Assembly (NCBI GenBank): GCA_029747585.1
Contig: JAPEVF010000465.1
Span: 1 to 36,151 of the forward strand
Reading direction: 5' to 3'
Length of the DNA stretch: 36,151 nt
Origin: Pleurotus djamor
Lineage: Eukaryota; Basidiomycota; Agaricomycetes; Agaricales; Pleurotaceae
Below the pieces are notes generated by a model. It was not told the DNA's origin, searched no databases, and saw only the letters and a list, made by a program, of their open reading frames with translations. Below, piece by piece: positions 1 to 9,073 of the stretch. The number at the start of each line of letters is the position of its first letter. The first letter of the stretch is position 1. A program made the translations under genes and the position numbers.

Positions 1-258
1 AAAAAAGATATTATTTATCTTTTTTCTCATAGGTTTGTTTCTACCCCTTCCCTTTCCCAGCCCTTTCCCTTTCCCACCCTACACATCCCTTAAGGGCAGT
101 GAAAGGGAAGGGTAGGGTAGGGATGGGTAGGGTGGATGAGCATGGCAGGGCTGGAAATACCAGAGTATTTAGCTTACNTTTTTTTTAGATCAGATCCAAA
201 AGAAGGAAAGTTTTACTTAAAATTTATAATTATTAATTTATAAGCTTAAAGATTTTTT
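1..258. other. AT-rich flank with C/G-rich clusters, possibly mitochondrial
   Basis: AT-rich sequence (for example 181-258) is interrupted at about 42-140 by a C-rich block followed by a G-rich block. The 12-base arm CCCTTCCCTTTC near 46-57 recurs inverted as GAAAGGGAAGGG near 101-112, and a CCCTTAAGGG palindrome lies between the two. C/G clusters in AT-rich DNA are common in fungal mitochondrial intergenic DNA. Together with the mitochondrial-type tRNA that follows, this suggests organellar origin; that is inference. The G-rich strand (runs of GGGTAGGG) is not a TTAGGG array. No coding region is seen. One ambiguous base lies at 179. Confidence 0.4.
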
Positions 259-344
259 TGAGCAGTAAAGGAATCGAACCTTTTTACGGACATTTAACCA
301 ATTCTTTTACAGAGAACCACCATTACCAATCGGATCACCTGNNC
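259..344 (-). tRNA. tRNA-Tyr (GTA)-like gene, mitochondrial type, with Ns in the acceptor stem
   Basis: Read on the minus strand, the T arm (283-267) is AAAGG, loop TTCGATT, CCTTT. The anticodon arm is GTTCT, loop CTGTAAA, AGAAT (317-301), with anticodon GTA at 310-308. A 17-nt variable arm (300-284) fits the class II form found in fungal mitochondrial tRNA-Tyr. The 3' acceptor strand ACTGCTC (266-260) pairs with the 5' strand at 344-338, except for two N bases and one mismatch. The discriminator is A. A GATTGGTAAT-type D loop is present, but its stem is weak. The nuclear tRNA-Tyr of fungi normally has an intron and a different sequence, so this is most likely mitochondrial DNA or a nuclear copy of it. 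Confidence 0.5.
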
Positions 345-455
345 AGNTATGCGCCATTGCTCCCGGTTGCAATGTCCGTCGGGGACTGGTTCAAGAATAG
401 TTTCTTTCCACCGAAACCTCAAGAAACGGCACCATCCCCTGCTCCTGCTGCGTAG
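345..455 (+). CDS. Possible 3'-terminal fragment of an unknown protein
   Basis: A short open frame ends at TAG 453-455 and encodes a Pro/Phe-rich tail ending PKPQETAPSPAPAA. It begins right at the ambiguous bases (342, 343 and 347), where a CAG could be a 3' splice site. If real, it is the last exon of a gene whose 5' part is missing because of the join with the AT-rich segment. No family is recognised. It could equally be a chance frame; the only support is the proline-rich coding-like composition. Confidence 0.2.
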   Translation, partial: XYAPLLPVAMSVGDWFKNSFFPPKPQETAPSPAPAA

Positions 456-817
456 ATCTTGGGTTTCTTTTCGGACAGAAATGTACTGCACTTATTTATC
501 TGTCAATTTTATCACCTTTTCACGTCTTTGTTCAATTGTCCTTCTTTGCATAAAGAGGCCTTTGAGAAGAGCGAGAACGGAACAGCTTGGGAAGCCTTAG
601 TACTTAGTAACCATCCGGGAAGGAATTTTCGGTGGAGCGCGTGGATCAATCGGAGTAGTTCCGCGGACATATCTGATCAAAATCCACACCATTTTCAAGC
701 GAGAGAACCTGAAGAGAACTAAGGAAATTCAATGAATCGAAAGCACTACTGTTTTATCCCGAGATACTAAATGTCCAAAATGCTATGCTACATAGGTATC
801 CTTATTATGGGTTTGGT
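456..817. other. Intergenic, no gene seen
   Basis: Only short out-of-context frames are present. This stretch is the 3' flank of the Hsp20 gene encoded on the opposite strand. Confidence 0.5.
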
Positions 818-1392
818 TTAGGAGATTGTAATTTTCTTGGGTGCCAATTCAGGCGTGGATTTGGGGAAAGCGATAGACAATACCCCGTCTTCCATTGTAG
901 CCTTGATATCTCCCTCCTAAAGGAACAGCCAAGGGTTAGAAAACACAATTCGACGGTAGGGTTAGGGATCAAAAACTTACTTGAATTCCTTGAGGGAGCT
1001 GCAAAGTTCTAGCGAACTTCCCGAATCGCCTTTCACGAACAGCGTAGCCATCCTCATTCTTCTCTGAAGACGTGCTGGTCTCAGCGGACACCGTTAAGCG
1101 GCCGTTGTGAAGGTCGATATGGACGTCTTCCTTCTTGAGACCGGGAAACTCGAATGCTGCGGTGACGAGGTTCTTTTCAGAGTCTTCGTGAAGATCCATT
1201 CTAAGCGTAAAAGTTAGCCTAACGCGTCGGAGAGTCAATACTTATCAATGAAACTTACCTGGGTCGAAGGACGGGTGGAACGGTGTTGGCAGCGACTTGT
1301 CGCTGACGAGGCTGGCCAGACGCGCGTGCGTTGAAAGCCTCATCGAAAAGGCGATCAAAATCGGAGAATGGTTCGTAGAAGTAGAGAGACAT
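818..1392 (-). CDS. Small heat-shock protein (Hsp20/alpha-crystallin family)
   Basis: The model has three exons on the minus strand: 1392-1259, 1200-981 and 916-818, with introns of 58 and 64 nt. All phases agree and give a protein of 150 residues, a usual size for fungal Hsp16-20 proteins. The N-terminus starts MSLYFYEPFSDFDRLFDEAF, the aromatic Phe/Asp-rich arm typical of the family. The alpha-crystallin domain follows, with the pattern FPGLKKEDVHIDLHNGRLTV (about residues 57-76) and the GVLSIAFPK strand near 129-137. This family acts as an ATP-independent cytosolic holdase that binds unfolding proteins under heat stress. Regulation is visible upstream: a TATAAAAAG box at 1503-1495 and clustered heat-shock elements at 1525-1642. 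The gene is divergent from the Mad3 gene. The family call is secure; specific orthology is not. Confidence 0.93.
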
Positions 1393-1494
1393 GTTTAAGG
1401 TGTTAAAGACTCGAGTCGAGGTAGTGAGAGCGAATTAGAGTGCAAAGTGCGAGTGGAAGTTGCTTTGATGATGAGTGGTGCTCAACGAACAGCT

Positions 1495-1503
1495 CTTTTT
1501 ATA
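1495..1503 (-). promoter_or_regulatory. TATA box of the Hsp20 gene
   Basis: TATAAAAAG on the minus strand, about 103 bp before the start codon at 1392 and between that start and the heat-shock elements. The placement is classic for an inducible stress promoter. Confidence 0.7.
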
Positions 1504-1524
1504 CCTTTTGCACTATGCATATAC

Positions 1525-1537
1525 GAAATTTCGAGAA
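1525..1537. promoter_or_regulatory. Heat-shock element (three perfect alternating units)
   Basis: GAA-nn-TTC-nn-GAA at 1525-1537, the HSF1 trimer site with no mismatch, about 20 bp upstream of the Hsp20 TATA box. Confidence 0.8.
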
Positions 1538-1590
1538 CAACCGTGAAACGCTGGGTCCACTCATTCACCACGACGAGATCGTGGAGATGT

Positions 1591-1608
1591 TTCCCGAAAA
1601 CTCGAGAA
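1591..1608. promoter_or_regulatory. Heat-shock element, imperfect four units
   Basis: TTC (1591-1593), GAA (1596-1598), CTC in place of TTC (1601-1603), GAA (1606-1608), each separated by two bases. Three of the four units match. Confidence 0.6.
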
Positions 1609-1619
1609 CTGTATACATG

Positions 1620-1642
1620 GAAGCTTCCAGAAATTTCCTGAA
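1620..1642. promoter_or_regulatory. Heat-shock element, five perfect alternating units
   Basis: GAA 1620-1622, TTC 1625-1627, GAA 1630-1632, TTC 1635-1637 and GAA 1640-1642, all with 2-bp spacing and no mismatch. This is a very strong HSF1 site. It lies about 230 bp from the Hsp20 start and about 280 bp from the Mad3 start, so it could in principle act on both. Confidence 0.85.
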
Positions 1643-1923
1643 CAGCCTGGCAGGGGCAGTTTCGGCTGAGTTCTACCAGACAACGGAGAGTTTTCGCGAC
1701 GAAAACCCTAGACAGATAGCCTGCAATCGCGAAGCAAGGAGGATAGTTCACCGTGTTGTAGGGAGAAGGAACCTTGAAGCAATTGAAGAAAGCAAGAGGG
1801 AAGTTCATCGCCTTAGCGCCTAATCCGCGTGGATCAAGCGCCTGAGCATCAGGGGGTTCAAGTGTCCTAAGCGAATGTGCCACTTCCACCACTTCAAAGT
1901 CGTTCATTATCCCATTCACCACT

Positions 1924-3519
1924 ATGCCTGAAGTTGTCGATGACCTGTTCCAAGAAAGTACACCCACCATTGTTGACTGCGACATCCTCGAGGCAGCCAA
2001 AGAGAACGTCCAACCACTGGCATCCGGTCGACGCGTGACAGCGCTTTCTGCCATCCTCTCGACGCCGCATGCCGCGCGCGACAGCAAACTCTCTGCCACT
2101 CGAAACCGACTCAGAATTAATGTAGAGCTTGCTTTGGACGACTCCGAAGATGATCCACTCGAAGCTTATTGCCGATTAGTCTATTGGACCGTGGATAATT
2201 ACCCACAAGGCCATAGCGCCGAGTCGGGATTGTTGGAGTTGTTGGAAGAGGCTACGAGAGTGCTGAAAGACGACAGGGATGGCATGTGGAGGGATGAACT
2301 GAAGTACCTGAAACTTTGGGTACTTTACGCGTCCTTTGTGGAGAAACCCACCGTGATCTACAAATTCCTTCTGGTCAACAATATCGGCACAAATCACGCG
2401 TTATTTTACGAGGAATACGCGTTGGCTTTGGAGAGAAGTGGAAGGTTAGCTAAATCGTCCTTTATACGTTTGGTTTGAAGGCTGATCGCTGTGAATTGTA
2501 GTCGTAGCGCTGCGGACAAGATCTACTCTCTCGGGGTAGCTCGACAAGCTGAACCATCTGATCGTCTTCACTCTCGCTATCGAGAGTTCCAGAAACGTAT
2601 GATGACAGCCGCTCCTTTACCAGAAGTCGCTCCTGCGCCCCAACCCTTAGCGCCGCCTCCAAAACGCGTTGCCTTACGTACCACATCTGTGTCCTCGACG
2701 CCTAGTATCACACCAGCACCGTCTTCGTCTCGACCGAACGGCAGACTCCAAGTATTCGTGGACCCTTCCGGTGAAGATTCTGCCGCCGATGGTAACGAAT
2801 GGTCAGAGCTTGGTTCACGCAAAACCCGTGTCAAAGAGAACGTCCCAGAAACACGGAAAATGACAGGGACCAAGATCAAACAGTCGGGGAAGACGCAGCG
2901 ATTAGCTTCGGCATCGAAACCATCTTCATCTTCAAAGATCGTTCCATTTAGAGACCCCGTTCCAGGTGATGACACAACTGAGATGCCTCCGCCGTCAATA
3001 ATACCATCAACCAAAGCGAAGGGAAAGGCTCGTGACGATGCGAAGCCCACACCTTCGAGGTCACCCTTTGTTCCGTTCACGGATGAACCTCCTGCACCTG
3101 CTCCGACGAAGTCGTCCGTTAGAGCAGGTGGTCCCTTTGTCCCGTTCAAAGACGATGCACCGCCTGCGAAGCCAGTCGCGAAAGGCAAATTCGTGCCATT
3201 CCAGGATGAGGAAGCGAAGGCTGCACCTCCGAAAACACCTGCCAAATCATCGTTTACGCCGTTCAAGGATGACACTCCCGCGTTTACGCCTTTCCGTGAT
3301 GGGGTGAGTAGAATGCCTTGTGTGCTGCTGGTATTTTCGATGCTGATTCTCCTCTAGTCCCCGTCATCAGCTCGGACAAGTGCTCCCGATTCTGTGATGA
3401 AAGCGAAAACGACTGGCCACCAAGGGTCGTCGTTGGCGACCGAAGCTGAGGCTCTAAGGAAGGATCCCCTCAAGAACTACGGCTGTGACGTCGACCTGGG
3501 GGACGACGGGCTACCTTGA
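1924..3519 (+). CDS. MAD3: Spindle-assembly checkpoint protein Mad3/BubR1 (kinase-less)
   Basis: The model has three exons, 1924-2444, 2502-3303 and 3358-3519 (introns of 57 and 54 nt), giving 494 residues. An N-terminal KEN box lies at residues 26-28. The TPR-like Mad3/BUB1 homology region I follows at about 70-205, with the features LKLWVLYASF, FYEEYALALE and DKIYSLGVARQAEP. A second KEN box lies at 285-287. An ABBA-like motif LQVFVD (257-262) precedes it, and six PFxD motifs lie between 320 and 440. There is no kinase domain, so this is Mad3 rather than Bub1. The known family role is in the mitotic checkpoint complex with Mad2, Bub3 and Cdc20, where it inhibits APC/C at unattached kinetochores. 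The exon 2 acceptor was chosen at 2500-2501 because it keeps the usual spacing between the two helices; an alternative AG lies 6 nt downstream. Confidence 0.92.
2881..3303 (+). repeat. Array of six F/I-x-PF-x-D motifs in Mad3
   Basis: At the protein level: IVPFRD (residues 320-325), FVPFTD (363-368), FVPFKD (386-391), FVPFQD (404-409), FTPFKD (425-430) and FTPFRD (435-440). The spacing shrinks toward the C-terminus (43, 23, 18, 21, 10). The linkers are Ala/Pro/Lys-rich, which suggests recent tandem growth. The motifs resemble the Cdc20-binding ABBA motif, with Pro at its third position. Confidence 0.85.
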
Positions 3520-5546
3520 TCCTTGGATGTCTAGATGAGACCAGCCTTGCAATCTTTGATATATGACAGATACTTACGGGATACGACAACCTTGCGCTAT
3601 CGGATATGCTGCCTTCTGCTGATGATATGTACTTCTATCACTTTCATGACCTTCACGTTGGCCCTTTAATCTACTCTCTATTAATACAGGGAATTTCCAG
3701 CACTTTCTGCATCTTGCGTCCTTCTTTCGTGGGCTGGTTCTTCAAAAGGTTAGATTGACTGGACGGTCATGATCTCTGAGCCTCCTCACCTTACTTGCTA
3801 CTTAGATCAACTGATAATCACCGCTGCTGTGCAGTGGAGTGTGAGCGTAGAGTGCACAAAAGGGCTTAATCTGGGCAAATCCTTCGCGCCGGTGCCTCGA
3901 ACGTATTCTACTATGTGAACGATCTACGATTGAGTATAGCCAAGTCCGGAGTCCAGATTGATAGATCTTGAGAAGGCTTATCGGCCGTGAGTCACTGCGT
4001 CTTTGCTGTGTCCCTACTTAGCTTCTGGGTATGGAAGACCTGCCTATGTTTGACGCTTATAGGCCAGAACCTATTAGACAGCATATCATGGGAGATCTTA
4101 GTAGATGGAATGATCATGCCTCGCGGTGCACGAACATTTACGTTGGCGGGAAGCAAGCCCACACGTATCTCAGCGCTTGGTCGTCCGCAAGCGACGAAAT
4201 CAGGTGCCTCATTATGGAAGTGGTAGGTTTTCCAAAGAGGGCGGTGACAAACGCCAAAACATAACATAATGCCCATCCCAAAGGTAGAGTAATTGAGGGT
4301 GGCAGACTGTTATTTGTCATTCCCTAGAGTAGATTCTCTGACGAGCGTAGAAGGCGCTACACCACCAATACTTCTCTGCGTTCAGTCTTGCCCGGTCCTT
4401 TGCCTTGCTCGATTCGCCCCTATCTATCCCCTGATGTGCATTCCACACAAATCCCAATCATGTTGTCTTGTGCCAATGGGACTCGGGGTATTGCAAGGTA
4501 TTTGGTCCGGAATGGCATGGCCACGGCAGCTCATTCTGCTCCCCTCTGCGGCTCCCTACTGACAATCGCTAAGGCGGGGGTTGACGATGTCCCATGTCCG
4601 CGACAGTATCAGATCTTAGAACTACCGACTGCTCACTAGTGGTTGTACTGATTTTTGGTCGTTAAAAAAGAATGCAACTCATCAAGTCATACCAAAGAGG
4701 ATCACTGGAGTTACGAGTAGGACAATATGAATAGGACTCCGGTCAAAACAGCTTCCGGCGATTTGACCATCGTAGCATCAGAGGGCAACCGGTAAACATT
4801 TGCCAAGGACTTGGAGGCGATTTCAATACTGCTCTCTCAGGCTGCACGCATGAACTGTCAAAATGGGTCAGGAAGATCTAGAGAAGGGGAGCGAACAGGG
4901 TTCGCAGTGGCTTATCTTCACTCTGTCGCTATGCCGCGAGCAAAAAATGACCATATTCTCTAGAAGCTGACTTTTGCTGGCTAATCGTAGCGACGATGAA
5001 GTACCACGCGTCGACGTAGCTCTCTCCAGCACACCATTGATGAGTTGTAGCATCCGGGCTCTGCCATGCTGATCACGTTGTTGAATTTGTCGGCTTCAGA
5101 AAACCGTTGACGGATGCATACTTGACTGGCCTTTACGTTGCTTGAACTTACTCTGGGCTCGCACATTTGGATCTTTGGATCACTCCTCCCATCAATCTCG
5201 CTCTTTGTTCCCCAACAAACGTCTACCATAGCACAAAGAGGATTGACGTCAACGTAACTTCATCTGCGAATAGTAATACGGTCATACTAGTTCAGCAATT
5301 TGCCATCCATATACGGCCCTTCGTAACTGTTCTAGGTCACCGATTGGGCATAGGAGTATAGGAGCTCAAGAAAGGAGGTCGTTCAAACTCCGCTTTCCGC
5401 TCCGCATCGACATGCGCGTTGCAGAATCCAACATTTGTCTTTTCAACAGCATCCCCTTTTACTGCTACCACCACCAGTAACGCTCCAGCCCATCTACGCC
5501 GTCCAATCTTTATCTCTTCAATTTGATACTTCAGGATATCGTAGAT
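3520..5546. other. Gene-poor stretch, no supported gene
   Basis: There are several frames of 60-90 codons on both strands (for example 4031-4264 +), but none shows a recognisable family, consistent splicing or a clear codon pattern. A CT-rich tract at about 5430-5520 is probably the promoter or 5' UTR of the following gene. Confidence 0.5.
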
Positions 5547-6610
5547 ATGGTCAATTACCGAGGACGCAAACCCTCTTCGGTATGTTTTTATGCGACCCTT
5601 TGTGACTTGCATTTTCATGCAGGCAATCCGCAGCGACCATCTGTTGAAGGCCAGTGGCTGCACGACAAAGCACCTGGCTTCAAGGACACCGCTGCTCCCG
5701 CAAACGGCGCGTCTACAACTCCTACCAAAGGCTCGAAGTTGGTTGTTGCCGGGCTCCATTATGAAATAACCCAGAAGGACCTAAATGTGCGCCCCGCCCA
5801 GTGCTTTCGTATCATGTTCAAACCCCTCACATCCACGACTTACACCATTTAGGCCATTTTTGGGCAGGTTGGCACACTGATAAGTGAGCCTTTCATCAGG
5901 GTACGGTTACCTCATCCCGACTACGCCCTCGCGATATGAACAATCCTTTCCACATCTCGCGATTTTTGGGAACCCGCATCTTTGGCGATTGGCTTACCAT
6001 TTGCTTGTTATGGACTTTCCTCTGGTGCCCTTGTAGTACGATCGAAGCGGACGGTCGACTGGAGTTGCGACTATCACGTATGAGACTCAGGCGGAGGCGG
6101 CTAAGGCTCTGAGTCAGTTCAACGGACTTCTGGCGAAAGGTGCGTTGAGCGTTTCTGATATGTGATTCCTTGACTGAGCGTTATCAGGCCAGCCAATGGA
6201 AATCTCGTACGATACCTCGGTACCTCGGCATCCTGCGCGGAAGACCACGACAACTTCACTGATAAATCGGATCCAAAAGCAACCTCTTCTCAATAGACTC
6301 GCTGGGGATGCAATGAAAGTTGATGATGATTCGAGCAAAGAGTACGTGTCGTCGAGCTTATCCCTTTTGGCCCTTCTCACCAGTATCCAGGCGAACTAGT
6401 TCAACACGCGGTAGAGGACAGCGGGGTGCTCGTCTTGGCCGTGGACGCGGTCGCGGTGCTGGCAGAGCACCTCGGAAACCTCAGACTGCTGAAGACTTGG
6501 ACAAGGAGTTGGAGGCTTTCATGGGCGACGGCTCCATTCAGCCAGCTGCCGACACTGGGAACGCCGGCGGTAATGGAGACACACCGGCCCAGGATGTAGA
6601 TATGGCTTGA
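5547..6610 (+). CDS. YRA1: mRNA export adaptor of the Yra1/ALYREF (THO complex subunit 4) type
   Basis: Six exons: 5547-5579, 5634-5786, 5853-5900, 6037-6139, 6188-6341 and 6391-6610. Phases agree and give 236 residues. The RRM starts at about residue 49 (KLVVAGLHYEITQKDL, the RNP2 strand) and carries YDRSGRSTGVATITYE (about 79-94, RNP1 region), which is the REF/ALY signature. An RG-rich stretch (RGRGQRGARLGRGRGRGAG) follows. The C-terminal AEDLDKELEAFM box is the conserved UAP56/Sub2-binding helix of this family. The known role is in the nucleus within TREX, coupling transcription to mRNA export. The second exon must start at 5634: the nearer AG at 5621-5622 breaks the frame. The start at 5547 is the first ATG that fits. 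Exon 1 is short and the N-terminal Sub2-binding box was not clearly seen. Confidence 0.85.
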
Positions 6611-7221
6611 TTGCATTTTTCATTTCGTATCCTGCAATGACTTGCGCTGCTTCATTTGTTCCCTATCTTCTCACAGGTACTTACACGATTGCTAATCAGA
6701 ATTGTCGGGGCTTACTTGCTGTCTGTGACGGCTTTCATTTTGGCAACCTAAGGCCATAAGGATGTGCCTTCTCGTCTCTTACTTCCTGGAATGTCCACGC
6801 TATGCTCAAGCCGCCTAACTGCCTTGAGTTGGCTCCTTAGGTCGGTTCCTCTGGCCGATTTCATTCGTTAGGATCAGTCCGACACGCACGATTGTCAAGG
6901 ACTGTACCTGATAGTGTTTGATAGATAGGCTCTAACGCCTTCGACCTTGTGGTCCTGCCATCCACCGTCGACATGTAAGTTTTCTTGGATCTTCATATTA
7001 TAATTCAGCTAACCACGCCACCTAGAGCTCCGGTAGGCCGGTCGACTCAAAGCACCCAGCTCTACCACGGTTCTGCGTTCTACTAGGCTAGAAGCCTTCA
7101 GCACCACCGTCGTCACTATGGTGTGAGCAAAACCCTATGAGTGATGCCATAATTTGACCATCAGTTCGTGCGATGCTAGCTTGACGTAGAGTGTCCCATC
7201 GTCCCATCTCTTTCTCTCTAG
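6611..7221. other. Intergenic; possible 5' exons of the following gene
   Basis: At about 6930-6979 a coding-like segment (SNAFDLVVLPSTVD) is followed by a good donor, GTAAGT, at 6977. The frame that continues after the first AG runs into a TAG at 7084-7086. No firm gene start could be placed. Confidence 0.3.
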
Positions 7222-8041
7222 TTCTCTTCCCCAATGTGACCTATCCATCTATCCAACCAAGGAACAAATGGTCTGATCTACCACTCGACGGGACCCATTT
7301 CTCCGTGTATGATGAAGGCTCGGTGTGAGTTTTTAATTTATACGCTGCTCTTCCTTGATTCTTACTCACTTCGCCGATATCTAATACGCGGTGGGATAGT
7401 AGCTCAGGCTTCCGCACATCATCATCAATCATTCAATACAAGCGCGGCGGTATGCGGTATGTTCATCTTCTTCCACCTCATCTCAGACTTCAGACCTTTC
7501 CTAATCATTCAATGGCCTTCCCGGACCATGTATTTCTAGGCAACAGTTCACAGAGTGTACATGCGCGAGCCTTCTCGCCGATGGAACACCAAACCCCTGC
7601 ACAGCAGTGGATGTGGATCTCATCGATAATGGAATAAATGAATATCCTATCCTATCGGCACACCGGTGATCTCACTTATGGTCTAATTCCTCTTCGTGAA
7701 TCTTCTCTCTTACCGTGGCTATCTTTTAGTCTGTGGTTCTACCGGAACTGCGCGCTCCAAATCCCCAACGCATTGGATTTGGCTCAGCGCTGTTTTTGGC
7801 CCTGTTGATCTTTTCCTTCTGGCAAATCCGAAGCCTTACTCTCGGGTTTTACTTGTCATGTCGTCGCCTCGACGCAAAAAACTCAGAAACTTATGCCGTC
7901 ATAGTTCGCCTACCCGAAGACATCTCGACCTCCTTCGGGATCGTTTGGGAAACAATATTCCTCACGGCCAACTCGCCGCGCCACCGTCCCCACTCATCCG
8001 GCGCTATTCGTCCCACCGTCATACTCAAGCAAGCCGAATAG
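7222..8041 (+). CDS. Unrecognised multi-exon gene, possibly decayed
   Basis: Three consecutive internal exons have coding-like content and matching phase 2 junctions: 7222-7324 (VTYPSIQPRNKWSDLPLDGT), 7400-7456 and 7540-7665 (CTCASLLADGTPNPCTAVDV, then DLIDNGINEYPILSAHR). The last exon starts at 7730. The phase-consistent frame stops at 7808. A different frame stays open to TAG 8041 and holds a hydrophobic stretch, RIGFGSALFLALLIFSFWQI, that could be a membrane segment. The mismatch between these two frames, plus a TAG upstream at 7084-7086, suggests a decayed gene, a sequence error or a missed splice. I do not recognise the family. The 5' end is not defined. Confidence 0.35.
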
Positions 8042-9073
8042 TTGACGACGTTACGATCATCACCATCTGGACACAACAGCGCCGAAAAGAACATACAATA
8101 CATTCAATGCACATACGCTATGCATAAAGCGGATGTGCGTCCTGACAGGATCCTTCACGCTTCAGTTTACTCACCACAGCCACCACCACAGCCACCATTC
8201 AGGTTCGAGTATCTGGGATCATGGAATGCGGGGTTAGTAGAGGCAAGGTGGATGTGTATCTGGGAGTATTTCGGATACAATGCACTTGCCTCCTCGCTCG
8301 CATTCAGGCAACAGTCAACATGCGTCCAGAGCAAACAACGTCCTCAGCATCGTGGTACTGGCAATAAAGACTTTTTCGGGGAAGCGCTATCATAGAACCA
8401 CGCAACTGTCAGACTCATTGCTGAGAACTCCTTCTCCGTTCCATGACGACGGTGCAATGAGCACGTACGCAAATGTACATACCACTTCTTTCATGGAGAT
8501 GGGGGTCGAAGCCGCGAGAGCGCTGATGTATCGATGCTAACATGAGACCTGGCGATAAATTGTGGCCTTCGAAGATGTTCTTGTTCTCCGTGGTTGTTGA
8601 TTGTTGAGAACATGAAGTTGTGTTGATGGGACTTGTATAGATGGATAGCTGACATGTTGCTTAATGATGGTGGTGGTGGTGGTGAAGTTGCTAAGCCACC
8701 AGGCGGTAGGCCGACATGAGGACGAAGACGCGGCGGCCAAGTCAAGGCTCGGAGTCGAATAGGGCTGATAAGATAAATAAAAGCCACGTGACGGATTCCC
8801 ATCTGCATCTGGAAAGAATGCTAAATGTCGCCGTCTGTATTGATCCATGTCAGATTTATCTCGCCGGTCCTCAAATTATTTCCTGGAACGCCTCGTTTCT
8901 ATTAATTCTCCTTGACAGGTCATGGGTTACTTAAAACCAATGCATTTCCTTCCTCGCACTCCTCCCACAAAAGACGCGACAGGCACACTCAGGCCAGGTT
9001 CCTCTATTAGACACCTCCAATTCACCCTCTTCCACCACCTCCACCACCTCCACCGCCCTCGTCGTCGTCTGCA
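8042..9073. other. Intergenic with simple repeats
   Basis: No convincing gene. A short GGT/ACC trinucleotide run lies at about 8666-8684, and a CCACCACCTCCACC run at about 9037-9055, just before the Ras-like gene. The minus-strand frames at 8491-8848 are low-complexity Ser/Thr/Arg frames produced by the repeat. Confidence 0.5.
8666..8684. repeat. Trinucleotide microsatellite (TGG)n
   Basis: Uninterrupted tggtggtggtggtggtg run within non-coding sequence. Confidence 0.8.

Noticed and set aside
42..140. Telomere repeat
   Set aside because: The unit is irregular (GGGTAGGG, GGGAAGGG) and not tandem TTAGGG; the C-rich and G-rich parts face each other on the same strand.
1440..1823. 127-codon open frame on the plus strand, with a 205-codon frame opposite
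   Set aside because: It lies across the TATA box and heat-shock elements of the Hsp20 promoter. The frames have no family features and no sensible splice continuation.
2577..3275. 232-codon minus-strand frame
   Set aside because: It is a shadow of the Mad3 exon; the repeated SLNGT pattern is simply the reverse complement of the PFxD repeats.
8491..8848. Overlapping minus-strand frames of about 100 codons
   Set aside because: Composition is driven by the trinucleotide repeat, and the two frames overlap each other.
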